Positions 32,632-46,626 are shown, counted from the first letter of the stretch. The stretch is 64,000 bases of DNA from Combretum micranthum (GCA_024138025.1 JAMXBD010001247.1:310001-374000); one strand, 5' to 3'. The notes: generated by a model from the letters alone, not told the origin. Program-made: numbers and translations.

Positions 32632-35600
32632 TGTAAACCCCCAAATTTTTGGAATCGGTTTAGTATAAAACCCCAAACCGGAAGTCAAACGGAACCCTAA
32701 AGGTCAACAAAACCCTAGTTTACCGTAACCGATTAAGTCCGACATTGCCGTTTTCTTTGGCCCTGGAAAATGAAGTTGGGATGATTAGCTAGAATAGTTC
32801 GTAATAACCATAGGTTATATAAAAATATCAGTTTTGCAAATTTCGAGTGTCCTTCGAACCCGATCGGACACAGTTCTCGAAAAACGTGCCCAGGAGCCTG
32901 GAATAGTAAAGATATTTCGAATACACCATTAGACTCGTAAAAATATAAGTTTTCCAAAAATATCAATTTCAAAATTTTTCAGTAGCTAAAAATAACAAAT
33001 ATAGCTATTATACGCGTATTTTCTTACTACCGGTATTTTATTAGTCATGTCTATCTTACATTACACTATTCATTACTATTCTACACTATTCTTTTATCTC
33101 TACTTTTTCTTACACCTACACTTACACACTACATAACCTATAATCCTTACTTTTTACCTTTCCCATAACATTATTTCACATCTACCTTACATATTACATC
33201 TTTTATTTAACAAAAAGTCAAAAAAATAAAATCACTCCCCCTCTACATCAACATGGCCGGCGCCCCCTCCCCTCTCTTCGTCATCAATTTGTTTCAAATT
33301 TCTTTTATTTTAATCACACAAAAATCCCTCCACATTTTCCTATAAATATCCCCTCCTCTTTCACTTCTTTCACACATTCACTACCCACAAATTCATATAA
33401 AAACTCTCCCAAAATCTCCTCTCAAAACTCTCTCAAAATACCATCCCAAAACTCTCTCAAAATAATTCCACAACCACTTCTACCAACAAACCAAAACCCA
33501 TAACCACATAACCATACCAAAGTCTTCTTTAGGTAACCACTTCATATTTCTTTCTTCTTCTTCATGTCATGTAACTTTACATGACCATAGTATGAGTTTC
33601 CAAAGACTATAAGTTATGGAAGCTACATTATGTTCATGTATTGTTCTTGCTCATGCAAATCCATTTATGTTTATGTTATTACTTTGTTTTCATTTATTGT
33701 TAATATATCTAAGTATTATTATATATATATATATACATATTCTTTAGAGCATATAAGCTCACTTGCAATTTATTTATTTCATGCAAAGCAATTTATTTAT
33801 TTATTCCGTTGCAATTTATTTATTCCTTGTTAATTTAAGACTAGTCTCTAGTCTTAGACTTGTCCTCATCAAGTTAAAACAAGTTTTTTCTTTCTTTCAT
33901 TTCATTTTCTTTTTGGACTAGTCTATTTCTTAGTCCCGGGAGCCTTGAAAAAGCTAAGACTCCAATACTTGACTTTATTATTTATGTTTTATGTTATTTT
34001 TGCCTACTATTATTCTCATAGTTCATGTTCATTTAAATTGTTGTCCAAAGTTTCAAGTTCTAAAAATAAATTGACAAAAAGAGATTTTTGACACTTAGAA
34101 ATAAGTTTATATAAAGAAGAAAATCTATGGTTTAAAAACAAAGATAAAATTGTTTCTTTTCAAGTTACAAGAAGAAACCAATAAGATTTTAGAAACTACT
34201 TTTACTATAAAAAGTTCTTAAGTCACATATTGTTCCACATTGTTTTTATAAAAGAAAACAAATTTTCATGCATGGATAATTCTATGAAAAACATAAGATA
34301 TGAGGAAAGAATGAGGAATTTTCAAATAAAGATTTTTGCAAACAAATAGACAAAGGAATTCGTACAAGAAAAGTGAATAAGGATAATAGGGTATTTTCTA
34401 AAAACTTTAAAAAATATTAGTGTAGAAAACTTAGAAGGAAGAAGAAATTTATTTGGATATCTATGCATAAGCCAATATGAAACTTTTTGTAAAATAAAAA
34501 GAAACAAAATAGCTATTTCAAGAAGTTTACAAACATGAAATTCTTATTTTCCTAAAACAACTCCAAAACCGACATGGTTTTACTTAAATAAAATAAATGG
34601 ACAACAAAACATTTGAGCATGAATGAATATGAGCTAAGTAGTCATAAAAACATATTTTTTCAACTATATAGATAACTAAGTATTTATCAAACAAATTTTG
34701 ATATCTTGAACCAAAGTTGTTTTTTTACTTGGAAAATCCGTGATGAATTTTGTCGCCACTGTTTCAGAGCCTATATGGCTTTGTTTGATGAAAATAATTT
34801 TGAAATGGGTAAATCTTTTCGAGTAGGTAGAAATCGGTATATTATATGCGCGATTCCGAGTTAAAATGACCAAGTTATGGCCATTTTAAGTTGAAACATT
34901 CATTTATACGAACTTTAACGTTCTTTTGACATTGTTTTGTCAAAATTCAAGAAAATCATCAAGGAATACTCATTGTGGATATTTTCTTTGGCTAGGTGAC
35001 CCCAAGGAAGGATTCCTTTATCTCAAAGATTATTACGATTAAGTAGAGTGTGTAAACGACTCATCCGCCTAGAGGAATAGTCGACATGGCATCGTGAGTT
35101 TATTTCCATTAAATACTATACATGTTGTGCTTGTAAATTAGTTGCATTAGAATTAAGGAAAAGATAAACCAATGTGTATGTAAAATAATTCTTTGAAAGA
35201 ATTTTAAGAATATCGGAGCCGGAATTGTTTTAAATGTTTGTGTTAGTATAACTTTTGATTGGTATGAAATTCCTTGATCGCCTTAAATTCAAAAATAATT
35301 ATGCTATGACTTTATAAATAAATAAATTCATGCATACCACGAAGTGGGTCACATTGCATTTTGGGTTATTATCCTTGGGTGAGAAGGATAGTAAGCTCAT
35401 GTCGAAAGCAAAACTTGGTGGGAGATCCGAAAATGATTGCTTGGCGGCTTAAGAAAAATGCTTGGCGGAAGATCCGAAAGCAAGGTCAAATCAAGTAGAC
35501 TCGGAATGCTTGGTGATGAGTGCTCGCAAGCTTAAAACTTTTTAAATTGAAAACTACTTGTTTTGAGGATAAGTATCACCAAACCCCGAATGGAGGGGGC

Positions 35601-36143
35601 AAATCCATTCAACATATAGTTCCTAGAAAACTATATGCTTGTTTGCCCACGTGTTTGTTGCATTACATTTGTTTGTTTAATCAACTTGTTTGAAATCTTG
35701 TTACAAGAAGTTATTTATGGAAATAGTTCTCACTAAGCCTATTAACTTATACCCCCATAGATATCTTTTGCAGTTTCCTTACTTATGGTTAAGGCCACAA
35801 GGACCCTGCGGGCAGGTAATTTCTTTTAAATAAAGAAATTTTAGATAAAGTTTATCATTAGAGAAAATGTACAAATATCTTGTAATGGAATAGTGATCCT
35901 GGAAAATTTCCCTAAGTTTGTAAAACCATTGCTATAAATGAATGTTTATTATGAATCCTCTTTTCTTAATATGTTTTTATATCTCCTTAAGCTTCATAAT
36001 TCCATATATGGTTCTCTAAAGTTGTGAAAGTACGCCTTACACTTAATATGAAAGCTTTTGGGATTGGCTAAAGTTGTCATACTTAAGTTTTAATATTGAG
36101 TGTGGCGGACTGTCACGTTTAGGATACCCGTTGGGGTGTGACA
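32632..36143 (+). repeat. Right LTR of element A
   Basis: A 3,512-bp TG...CA repeat. TATA box at 33341-33348, donor CTTTAG|GTAACC at 33532/33533, conserved block at 34809-34897, micro-exon at 35774-35815. It differs from the left LTR by many scattered substitutions and small indels, and by lacking the CACTA MITE. Confidence 0.92.
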
Positions 36144-36148
36144 GGACT

Positions 36149-36967
36149 GGTTGAACTAAATGATATTGTGGATTAAGTTAAGTAAAGTTGTGTAACGACA
36201 ATTAACCCTTGATGAGATTACTATTCTTTTTCAATTAAGTATAGCGGATATAGGTATTCGGGCTGCCTATATCAACCCTTGAGCAGCTATTGTTACTTAG
36301 GACTCCTAGATACTTAGGATTGCAATTGGAGTTTGAATACACTAGTGTAATTTTAATCACTTAATCAAAGATAATTAAATTATTGATTGTTATATTGCAT
36401 TTAGCTTAAGCGTGTTTATCACTTTGTATTTACTTGCGTTATTGCATACTAGGCCTTTGGCTCATGTTGCGACTTTGCAGATGAAGTTGATGATGAATGT
36501 TATGATGATATGGATATGGGACTTATTAGGAAGACTTCATGGATGAGTGAGATGGCTAGGGAACCATATGCAAGTAAGGATGTTTTAACTAAATTTTCTA
36601 AAAGACTTTGAAAATAAAATGTAATTTTTTATATAGGCTTGTGATCAAGCCTTTGTTTGTAATGTAAGATGTTAAGTTTTTCTTTCATGTTTTATGTTGA
36701 ACAAGTTTTGTAATCTTTTGGAGAGTCATCAATTTGACACTAAAGTTATTCCAAGTTTTTGTGAAGTTGACCTACTTATGATTGAGTAGTTTTATGTTAA
36801 AGTTATATGTATTAAGATAGGTTTAAATAAACAGTCAATATAAACATCTTCCTTTACGGACAACCTTACTATAATACTTGAATATTTTGTAGTACTTAGG
36901 TATTATGCGTGGTTAGGGGATTTGTCATGCCTAATAATGAATATTAAGTAGGTCGGATTCTTATATA
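36149..36967 (+). mobile_element. LTR remnant L, right part
   Basis: Continues L after element A. Landmarks shared with the J LTR: TGGATTAAGTTAAGT, GATATAGGTATTCGGGCTGCC (one long shared stretch), GGAGTTTGAATAC, acceptor ACTTTGCAG| at 36480 and the acidic codons GATGAATGTTATGATGATATGG. It ends near AGTAGGTCGGATTCTTATA, the counterpart of J's AGCAGGTCGGGTCTTTACA. Confidence 0.75.
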
Positions 36968-36969
36968 AG

Positions 36970-37285
36970 GAATGACAATTCATAATAAATTGTTATTACT
37001 TAAAATGATGAATAGTAATTCATATCCCTACCCCATGAATTGGTCTATTTTACCATTTTATCTTAAATACCTTTTTCTTGAAAATAACACATATACAATT
37101 ATCATCTATCTATAATAAATACAGGGGCATTATAGATATTTTGCCTTTTACTTTAATAATTAGTTTTTTTACTTTCTACACCAAGTGAACATTATAATAA
37201 CCATTATAACTCTATTACATTCCCTTTGAATTGGAATTTCATTCTTCCCTTATTCCATTCAACAAAGTGAACGGGCCATAAATCA
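36970..37285. mobile_element. MITE-like element
   Basis: Ends ATTCCATTCAACAAAGTGAACGGGCC at the right, a phrase typical of small plant DNA transposons, with CATTCTTCCC, GGGGCATTATAGATATTTTG and AATGACAATTCAT-type stretches inside. It resembles the piece at 105-297 in style. The left end abuts LTR remnant L and no TSD was resolved. Confidence 0.4.
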
Positions 37286-37714
37286 TATTAAAACACAATA
37301 TGTTAAGTATTATTTATCTTTTGTATATATTATATGTTATACATATGTATTATATAAATATTAACAATGTGTTTGTCATTTATATTATATATTACTATAA
37401 ATTTATATAATATATTACATATAATTTATATATTATATTTCAAACATACTTGTATAACATATTCAATTTATGTAACAAATGAATTATAATATATATTATA
37501 TGTTTATAATTTGTAGATTTTATATATGTAAGAATGTCTTATATACATAACATAATATATATATATATATTATAAATATCTACTATATTTGTTATGTGAT
37601 ATGCATTGATATAAATATTATGATATACATCTATATGATATATGCTACACATAACTTTTAGTATATATGTAATATTTAAGTTAGATATATAATTATTACA
37701 AATTATAAATGTTA
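37286..37714. other. AT microsatellite-rich spacer
   Basis: Mostly TATA-type simple sequence. The minus-strand open frame around 37539-37826 is made of this simple sequence and is not a gene. Confidence 0.7.
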
Positions 37715-37723
37715 TATATAAAA

Positions 37724-38005
37724 GGGATAATATCATAAATAGCACATGAACTTTAATAAAATATACAATTAGGTACCTTAACTTTGAGATTGATAAATTT
37801 AATACGAAAAAATTGAAATTGATCAATTTAGTATCTAAAAGAACTTGATGAAGGTATTATTGGCATGCATGAAAAGTTCCTTTAGGTGCTAAATTTATCA
37901 ATTTTCTAACGTTCATGTATTAAATTGATCAATTTTAAAGTTTAAGTATATAATTATATAATTTGTCAAAGTACAATTACCATTCCTAAGTCATGATATT
38001 AACCC
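37724..38005. mobile_element. MULE-type MITE with 9-bp TSD
   Basis: A 282-bp element with long, imperfect terminal inverted repeats: the left begins GGGATAATATCATAAAT, the right read outward GGGTTAATATCATGACTT, and the similarity extends about 100 bp (TATACAATTAGGTACC.../TATATAATTATATACT..., TTGATAAATTTAATAC/TTGATCAATTTAATAC). It is flanked by a perfect 9-bp duplication TATATAAAA (37715-37723, 38006-38014). The 9-bp TSD and long TIRs identify a Mutator-like MITE. Confidence 0.9.
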
Positions 38006-38014
38006 TATATAAAA

Positions 38015-38269
38015 TATATAATTTAATCATGTAGATATATAATCTACATGAATTATAACAATATATATTTATATATATTATTTCATATATGATCTATATA
38101 TAGCATATTCATTTCATGTAACAAATGAATTATAACATATATAGCATATAAATTATGTATTTATAATCTATAGATCTTATAGATGTGTAGATAAGTATGT
38201 TATGTCACATATCTATCATGTTACATGTATTGTAAGTGATATACATTTGAAATACCTTAAACATTAGGC
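38015..38269. other. AT-rich spacer
   Basis: TATA-rich sequence similar in composition to 37286-37714; nothing else recognised. Confidence 0.6.
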
Positions 38270-40037
38270 TTAATTTATTTTTATATGCGCATGCTTCATT
38301 TGCTTGAAATATGAGTTTAATAGTAAATAATTAAATTAATAGAACATGAAGAGTCAGCATTAATTATTAATTACGTTGAATTTCATATAGAATGCGAATT
38401 TTTGTTAGTATTATTGGTTTGTACTATGTGAATTTAAAACTTATGCTTTCATAACATAAATTAGACTTAGAACATATTTTATTAAAAATTAACCTAAGCC
38501 CAAGCCCAAGCTCAAGATAAAAACAAATATTTTTAATAGCCTCAAAAGTCAAGAAAGTAGATAGTGGATAATTACAAAGTTTATCTAATGAAGTAAATAG
38601 TGGATAAGTTCTAAGATTACTATTTAAAAGTGTCATTTCAAAACAGACCCTAAAAGAAAATTTATTTTTTAGAGAAGAAGAAGAGGAAGAAAGTAATTTT
38701 ACCATAAATTTTACCCGATTTTACTTTAAATTTCCTTGTCAAAATTTCCAATCACTTTCCATTTCCAAGTTAAGCTCGTTTGATGTAAGTTTTACATGCT
38801 AGTACGATTGTTCTTCGTTTGTTTTCTTTACATTTATGATACCCTATTTTAATAAGATGAAGTGATATATTGATGATTTAAGTAGATTTATAAGGTTAAA
38901 TAGATTCTTAAAGTGTATGAGTAAATATTGTCTAGCAAATGATGTATAATGTTATGAGTTTAATATTATGAGTGTATATGTATATATATAAGTATGTGCG
39001 TGTGTTCTTTTTTTGAAAAAAAAAAGAGAGAAAAACAAGAGAAACGTAGGTGATGCTTTGGTTGTGTTCTGATATGAGTTTCATTATGAACTAAAAATAG
39101 GTTGTACATAATAAGTTTCATGTGGAAGATAAGAAGATGTTAGAAGTTATTATGATGGGTAATTTCTATGTATGTTTTGACGTTAACTATGGTTTTTGAA
39201 GAAGTCTATAATTGTATAAGTTGTTTCTGTATTAAATGTTGCAGTTAATTATGGTTTTGTAAAAGTTTGTAAAGGTATAAAAGATAATATGTATGTTATA
39301 TATATATAATATATATATATAATATATTCTATCAAGGATTAGTTTTCAACCTCGAGGCGAATTAGAGGTAAATCTAAAGTAAGTGTTGAGGGGTAAAAAG
39401 TTAATATGAAGTATTTGTGGAGGCAAAAATTTATACCTCGACATGCCTTCGACAACACTAAATAATGTCAAGCCTTAAGTCTTAAAGCTTGGTACCCATC
39501 GAGGCATAAAGCCAATCCCTTGACGTATCCTACGATAGTTATTAAGACTCATCGAGGGCAAAAATAAACAATGTATATTAAGCACAGCTTTTATCAAAGC
39601 CTAAAGTCGAGCTCTCAACATGCCCTCGACATAAGCTGTGAAGTTTTTTATCAGCATTTGACCTATTATATGATAAGGCTTGATATGATTTTCTTTTAAC
39701 AATGTACCCCATGATTCTTTCTAAGCTACCCTCAACCTTCAATTTATTTCAAAATGTGGATCAATAGAAATGTGTTATATTTATATATGTATAAATGTTA
39801 AACTATATTTTAATGTGGAATATATTCAATTTTATATTGAATTCTTTTCTTACAGATTATTTGTGTTAGTTGAATGTGCCTTCTACTTTCTTAACAAACT
39901 CATCAGGTATGTAGTAACTTGGATGTAGTTTGTTTAGGATAAGCATATCCTAAATTGGTCTTAATTATAGATGGCCTTAAAAGTGGTTAAATTGGTTGTG
40001 CTTTCATTGTTTAATCTAGTTTGGGGAGTAGCAACCT
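38270..40037 (+). mobile_element. LTR remnant K (J-related), left part
   Basis: Aligns at low identity with the first 1.8 kb of the J LTR: GCCTCAAAAGTCAAG-AAGTAGATA (about 38540), a TTCCATTTCCAAG/TTCATTTTCCATC stretch, a donor ATCAG|GTATGTAG at 39906/39907, and GGATAAGCATATCC, AGTGGTTAAATTGGTTGTG...GTTTAATCTAGTTTGGGGAG. Interrupted by solo LTR D after AACCT; resumes at 61725. The 5' border is approximate. Confidence 0.65.
39330..39640. repeat. Cluster of CCTCGA/TCGAGG motifs in LTR K
   Basis: Repeated short motifs in both orientations (CCTCGAGGCG, ACCTCGACATGCC, CATCGAGGCATAA, CATCGAGGGCA, AGTCGAGCTCTC, TGCCCTCGACAT) in about 300 bp. It sits about 270 nt upstream of the K donor, roughly where the J LTR has its ACACCC/GGGTGT hairpins. 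Confidence 0.55.
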
Positions 40038-40200
40038 TGTAAACCCCTAGATTTTTTCGATGATTCTTAAGTTCAAACCCTAGAACTAGAAGTCAACCGA
40101 TAACCCTAGTCAACATAAACCTATGCCAAAACCCTAGAGTTTTGATCCGGTAATCCTGTGCTCTCAAACCCTAGACAACGAAATTGAGATAATTGCTTGC

Positions 40201-43200
40201 TGTAAACCCCTAAATTTTTGGAATCGGTTTAGCATAAAACCCTAAACCGGAAGTCAAACAGAACCCTAAAGGTCAACAAAACCTTAGTTTACCGTAACCG
40301 ATTAAGTCCGGCATTGCCGTTTTCTTTGGCCCTGGAAAACGAAGTTGGGATGATTAGCTAGAATAGTTCGTAATAACCATAGGTTATATAAAAATATCAG
40401 TTTTGCGAATTTCGGGTGTCCTTCGAACCCGATCGGACACAGTTCTCGAAAAACGTGTCTAGGAGCCGAAATAGTAAAAATATACCGAATACATCGTTAG
40501 ACTCGTAAAAATATAAGTTTTCCAAAAATATCGATTTCAAAATTTTTCGGTAGCTAAAAATAATAGATATAGCTATTATACACGTATTTTCTTACTACCG
40601 GTATTTTATTAGTCATGTCTATCTTACATTACACTATTCATTACTATTCTACACTATTCTTTTATCTCTACTTTTTCTTATACCTACACTTACACACTAC
40701 ATAACCTATAATCCTTACTTTTTACCTTTCCCATAACATTATTTCATATCTACCTTACATATTACATCTTTTATTTAACAAAAAGTCAAAAAAATAAAAT
40801 CACTCCCCCTACATCAACATGGCCGGCGCCTCCTCCCCTCTCTTTGACATCAATTTGTTTCAAATTTCTTTTATTTTAATCACATAAAAATCCCTCCACA
40901 TTTTCCTATAAATACCCCCCTCCTCTTTCACTTCTTTCACACATTCACTACCCATAAATTCATACAAAAACTCTCCCAAAATCTCCTCTTAAAACTCTCT
41001 CAAAATACCATCCCAAAACTCTCTCAAAATAATTCCACAACTACTTCTACCAACAAACCAAAACCCATAACCACATAACCATACCAAAGTCTTCTTTGGG
41101 TAACCACTTCATATTTCTTTCTTCTTCTTCATGTCATGTAACTTTACATGACCATAGTGTGAGTTTCCAAAGACTATAAGTTATGGAAGCTACATTATGT
41201 TCATGTATTGTTCTTGTTCATGCAAATCTATTTATGTTTATGTTATTACTTTTGTTTTCATTTATTATTAATATATCTAAGTATTATTATCTATATATAT
41301 ATACATATTCTTTAGAGCATATAAGCTCACTTGCAATTTATTTATTTCATGCAAAGCAATTTATTTATTTATTCCATTGCAATTTATTTATTTATTCCTT
41401 ATTAAATTAAGACTAGTCTCTAGTCTTAGACTTGTCCTCATCAAGTCAAAACAAGTTTTTCTTTCTTTCTTTTTTTTTTTTTTTATTTTGGGACTAGTCT
41501 ACTTCTTAGTCTCGGGAGCCTTGAAAAAGCTAAGACTCCAATACTTGACTTAATTACTTATGTTATTTTACTTGTTATTATTTTCTCATAGTTCATGTTC
41601 ATTTAAATTGTTGTCCAAAGTTTTAAGTTCTAAAAAAATAAATTGACAAAAAGGAGATTTTTGACACTTAGAAATAAGTTTATGTAAAGAAGAAAATCTA
41701 TGATTTGAAAACAAAAATAAAGTTATCTCTTTTTAAGTTACAAGAAGAAACCACTAAAGATTTAGAAACTAATTTACTATAAAAGTTTCTTAAGTCACAT
41801 ATTGTTCTACATTGTTTTTACAAAAGAAAGCAAATTTTTATGCATGGATAATTTCTATGAAAAACATGAAAAGATGAGAATTGTTCAATATAAAGATTTT
41901 TGCAAATAAATAAGACAAAGGAATTTGTACAAGAAAAATGAATAGGGATAATAGTGTATTTTCTAAAAACTCTAAAATAATATTGGTATAGAAAACTTAG
42001 AAAGAAGAAAAATTCATTTTCAAAAAGTTACTTGGATAGATATACATAAGCCAACATAAAACTTTAAAGAAACAAAATAGTCATTTCAAGGAGTTTACAA
42101 ACATGAAATTCTTATTTTCCTAAAACAACTCCAAAACTGACATGGTTTTACTTAAGAAAAATAAATGGACAACAAAACACTTAAGCATGAATGAATATGA
42201 GCTAAGTAGTCATAAAAAGAGAATTTTTCAACTATATAGATAACTAAGTATTTATCAAACAAATTTTGATTTCTGGAACCAAAGTTGTTTTGTGTTGGAA
42301 AAATCCGTGGTGAATTTTGTTGCCACTATTTTGGAGCCTATATGACCTTGTTTGTTAAAAATAAGTTTGGAAATGGGTAGATCTTTTCGAGTAGGTAGAA
42401 ATCAATATATTATATGCGCGATTCCGAGTTAAAATGACCAAGTTATGACCATTTTAAGTTGGAACATTCCTTTATACGAACTTTAACGTTCTTTTGACAT
42501 TGTTTTGTCAAATTTCAAGAAAATCATCAAGGAATACTCATTGTAGGTATTTTCTTTGGCTAGGTGACCCCGAGGATTATTACGATTAAGTGGAGTGTGT
42601 GAACGACTCATCTGCCTAGAGGAATAGTCGACATGGCATCATGAGTTTATTTCCATTAAATGCTATATTTGTTGTGTTTGTAAATTAGTTGCATTAGAAT
42701 TAGGAAAATAAATCGATATGTATGTAAAATAATTCTTTGAAAGAATTTTAAGAATATCGGAGCCGGAATTGTTTTAAATGTTTGTTTTAGTATAACATTT
42801 AATTTGTATGAAATTCCTTGATTGCCTTAAATTCAAAAATAATTATGTTATGACCTTATAAATAAATGAATTCATGCATACCACGAAGTGAGTCACATTA
42901 CATTTTGGGTTATTATCCTTGGGTAAGAAGGATAGTAAGCTCATGTCAAAAGCAACACTTGGCAGGAGATTCGAAAGCGATTGCTTGGCGGCTTAAGGGA
43001 AATGCTTAGCAGAAGATCCGAAAGCAAGGTCAAATCAGGTAGATTCAGAATGCTTGGCGATGAGTGCTCGCAAGCTTCAAACTTGTTAACTAAAACTACT
43101 TGTTTTGAGGATAAGTATCAGCAAACTCCGAATGGAGGGCGCAAATCCATTCAACATATAGTTCCCAGAAAACTATATGCTTGTTTGCCCACATGTATGT

Positions 43201-43684
43201 TAAATTACATTTGATTGATTAAACAACTTGTTTGAAATTTTATTACAAGAAGTTATTTATGGAAATAGTTCTCACTAAGCCTATTAGCTTATACCCCCAT
43301 AGATATCTTTTGCAGTTTCCCTACTTATGGTTAAGGCCACGAGGACCCTGCGGGCAGGTAATTTCTTTTAGATAAAGAAATCTTAGATGAAGTTTAGTAT
43401 TAGAGAAAATGTATAAATATCATGTAATAGAATAGTGATCTTAGGAAATGTCCCTAAGTTTGTAAAATCATTGCTATGAATAAATGTTTATTTGAATCCT
43501 CTTTTCTTAAAATGTTTTTATATCTCCTTAAGCTTCATAATTCCATATATGGTCCTCTAAAGTTCTGAAAGTGCGCCTTACACTTAATATAAAAGCTTTT
43601 GTGATTGGCTAAGGTTGTCATACTTAAGCTTTAATATTGAGTGTGACGGACTGTCACATTTAGGGTACCATTTGGGGCGTGACA
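40201..43684 (+). mobile_element. Solo LTR C, same family as element A
   Basis: A 3,484-bp LTR, TGTAAACCCC...GGGGCGTGACA, flanked by CTTGC (40196-40200, 43685-43689) with no interior: a solo LTR. Very similar to the LTRs of A throughout, including the TATA box (40907-40914), donor CTTTGG|GTAACC (41099/41100), conserved block (42377-42465) and micro-exon (43316-43357). The frames at 41183-41410 and 42981-43214 are repeated LTR text, not genes. Confidence 0.92.
43316..43357 (+). other. 42-nt micro-exon candidate in LTR C
   Basis: Identical to the left-LTR copy of A, with the same acceptor (CTTTTGCAG) and donor (CAG|GTAATT). Confidence 0.5.
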
Positions 43685-45119
43685 CTTGCAATAGTTCGTA
43701 ATAACATAGGGAAGTTTAAAAATATCAGATTCGCCAATTTCTAGTGTCTTTCGAATCCGAACGGGATCTGTTTTTGAAAACCGTTCCCGGAAACACCAGA
43801 TGGTAAAAATGTTCCATTTATACTGATAGACTCGTAATAATATAAGAAATCCAAAAATACTAGTTTTGTAATGTTTCAGTAGCTAAAAATTACAGATATC
43901 GCATTCATATGCATATTTTCTTTACTATCGGTAACTTATTAGTCTTGTTTACTATTCATTGTACTTTTCTGCTATTTATTACTATTCACCTATCTCTACT
44001 TTTCCTTACTACCTATATACCTATTTTCTTACTTTTTACTTTTCCAATACATTTTATATCAAATCATATCTTACATATTAATTATTTTCTTATAAAATAT
44101 AAACAAAATCAATTTACTCTCTTATATTCCCTCCAAAACTGATGCCATTCTCCCCTCCCTCTCTCTCATTTTATTTTATTTTTAATTTATTTTATTACAT
44201 CTAATTTTCATATAACAAAACTCTTCTAAAATGACCCCACAAATCCTCTCTCCAAACTTTCACTCTACCAAAACTCTCTTTCATAAAATTTTCACAAAAA
44301 TCCTCCTCAATAAACAAACTATCTACCACATATTATCAACCACATAATACCCCATTCATCTACCATCTTCACACCACACAAACACTTTAGGTAAACTTCT
44401 TCCAACTATTTAGTTTATCCATGTCATGTAACTTAGCATGACCATGGTGTTATTTTGAAACTTATATGAGTAGTAAAAGCAACAACATGTTCATGTTTTG
44501 TTCTTACACATGCCAAGAAATTTCGATTTTATTATTTTGTTATTATGTTTATATATGTTGTTATTATTGTTAATATTATTGTTATTATGCTTCTAATCTA
44601 ACTCTATATCTTATTAAGTGTATATATATATATATATATATATAAATGCTTGCTGACTTCTATTAACTTGCTTCTATTACTATTATTGCTTTTTCCTTTT
44701 TTTTTTTTCTTTCTTTCTTTCTTTTTCTTTTTCTTTTTCGGATGCCTTGATAAAGCTAAGGCTCTTAATGCTTGATTAGGATACCTTGATAAAGCTAAGG
44801 TTCCCTGTCACGCCCCGAGGGTACTCTAATAATAATAATCAAGAACCACTCGATTAACATTATTAGATTTCCTTCTAGGAATGACATGATTTTCAAAAAC
44901 AGGATCTTTTAGTTGCTTGGATGGAATAAACAAACATATATAAGATGTTAATTAGTAAACAACTATCACAAACTACTATATTACAGATCATACGCTTCAG
45001 AATTCCTTACAACCTAAACTGATGATTCTAATGCACATTACATGCACCATAAGATTATTACAGATATAGATATTCTAATTCTATACTAAACTTTAAACTT
45101 CTGGCTTCTATTTCCTTAC

Positions 45120-45165
45120 CGGGACCATGCTCCTGCTAGTAATGAGCCACGGTCGCAGAGTGAAC
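45120..45165 (-). other. Micro-exon candidate in LTR H
   Basis: 46 nt on the minus strand between acceptor TCCTTTCAG and donor CCCG|GTAAGG. With the donor at 45943/45942 it would give a 777-nt LTR intron. Confidence 0.45.
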
Positions 45166-46437
45166 CTGAAAGGACTGTGGGAGTGTGAGCTAAAACACGA
45201 GCTCAGTGAATAACCAGAACTTATTACACAAAGCATACAAGTTGTTTAACAATCATATGAATGCAGCAATCACACAAGTGAACATTACAAGCTTGGATAA
45301 CCCGGAATCCAAACAGGATGAAGATTTACGCCCTCCCATCGGGGTTGAAGGATCCAATCTATGGTCCACCTACCCAGGAGAGACTTAAGCTTTCAGGAAA
45401 TAACAATCTCAATTTAGTTATCTCTTTATACTTATCATGTTTCATGATTTATTTCCTGTTTAGCTTTAGAAACTCCACTAAGTGTTAGTTATCCTCACGT
45501 AATACCATAAGCGGCGTCCTTCGTTTACCATGTAGTTCTTATGGTACTAACAGAACAAAGGTAATCTTGCAATTAACTACTAGCCCTCTGGCCTAGATAA
45601 TTCAAGCCTTACCAGAGATCCGAGAACTAACACGTAGTAGGCTACCACTTACTCAATGCTTTTTATGCATAGTATGTAATGCATGATTTATTTACATTAT
45701 GGTACCAGTAGTTTTTAGTCAATTTGAGGGTGATCAAGCAATTCAGACATTCAATTACATACTACACACATTATCAAGATACACGCAATTGTATTATCAC
45801 TTATTTTAGAGTGACATGGCAATCAATGGAATACAATACACAACATTCCTATTTCAAACAGATCACCAATATTCATTATCTTTTCATTTATAGTCCACTA
45901 TTAGTACAAACACAATCAATGTAATAAGACTGAGTCACTCACCTGCCCATCCTATTTAATCGTAGTAATCTTCAGGTAGGTCCTCTCCAATACCCGAATC
46001 ACCTATTGAGGTAAATAATAATATAATTATTAAAATTCCAAACTATACAAATTAGCTATTTATGTGTCCTATTGGTCGGTTGGGTTTCTGTTTTATTTTC
46101 AGCTAATTCTTTCGACATAACTCTAATTTCTAGATTCTTGTACTCTCCATTATCTTTTAAATTATTTAATAAATTTTTCTTATAGAGTATATATATTCCT
46201 ATACTCATAAATTTGGATTATTTAAATTTCCATTGTTACCTATTTATATACAAATATGCTAGTATAAACTTAGTATTTACTAACTCATAGTTTATACATA
46301 TATTTATTTTACTAAGACAACATATCTACTAATAAAAGAGTTTATTTACTTTATTAGAACTATTTTCGAAATTATTTTTCTCTTTTCATAAACATTAATA
46401 ATTATTATCAAAAATAGTATCTCAACTAAGTATACTA

Positions 46438-46439
46438 TC

Positions 46440-46479
<40 letters not shown>

Positions 46480-46498
46480 TAATAATAATAATAATATA
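46438..46498. repeat. (AAT)n microsatellite
   Basis: About 20 AAT/ATA units in LTR H. A poly-tyrosine open frame on the minus strand is a translation of this run. Confidence 0.9.
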
Positions 46499-46626
46499 TA
46501 TTTTCGAAAATAAATTGAGTATCTAAACATCCTATATTTAATAAAGTCAGAAAATAATTTTATTTTTAAATTTAAATAAATAATAAATAAAGTTCGAGTT
46601 TTTATATTAATATGACAAGGTATTAA

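Larger units (their letters stand above)
24025..36143 (+). mobile_element. Ty3/gypsy element A, full-length, long LTRs, decayed pol
   Basis: Bounded by the 5-bp duplication GGACT (24020-24024, 36144-36148). LTRs are 3,618 bp (24025-27642, including a later 159-bp CACTA MITE) and 3,512 bp (32632-36143), both TGTAAACCCC...GTGACA. A primer-binding site for initiator-Met tRNA lies 8 nt after the left LTR and a purine tract (AAGGGGGGTAGG, about 32619-32630) precedes the right. The 4,989-bp interior has an unrecognised ORF region (27789-28799), a frameshifted gag with three CCHC knuckles (to about 30380), and about 2.2 kb in which only decayed integrase pieces are recognisable. No RT or RNase H signature was found, so this copy is non-autonomous. 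Solo LTR C is the same family; D, E and M are related. Confidence 0.92.

Noticed and set aside
42981..43214. 77-codon frame in LTR C and a related one at 26833-27045
   Set aside because: Repeated LTR text; the frames are not conserved between copies (stops and indels in the right LTR of A).
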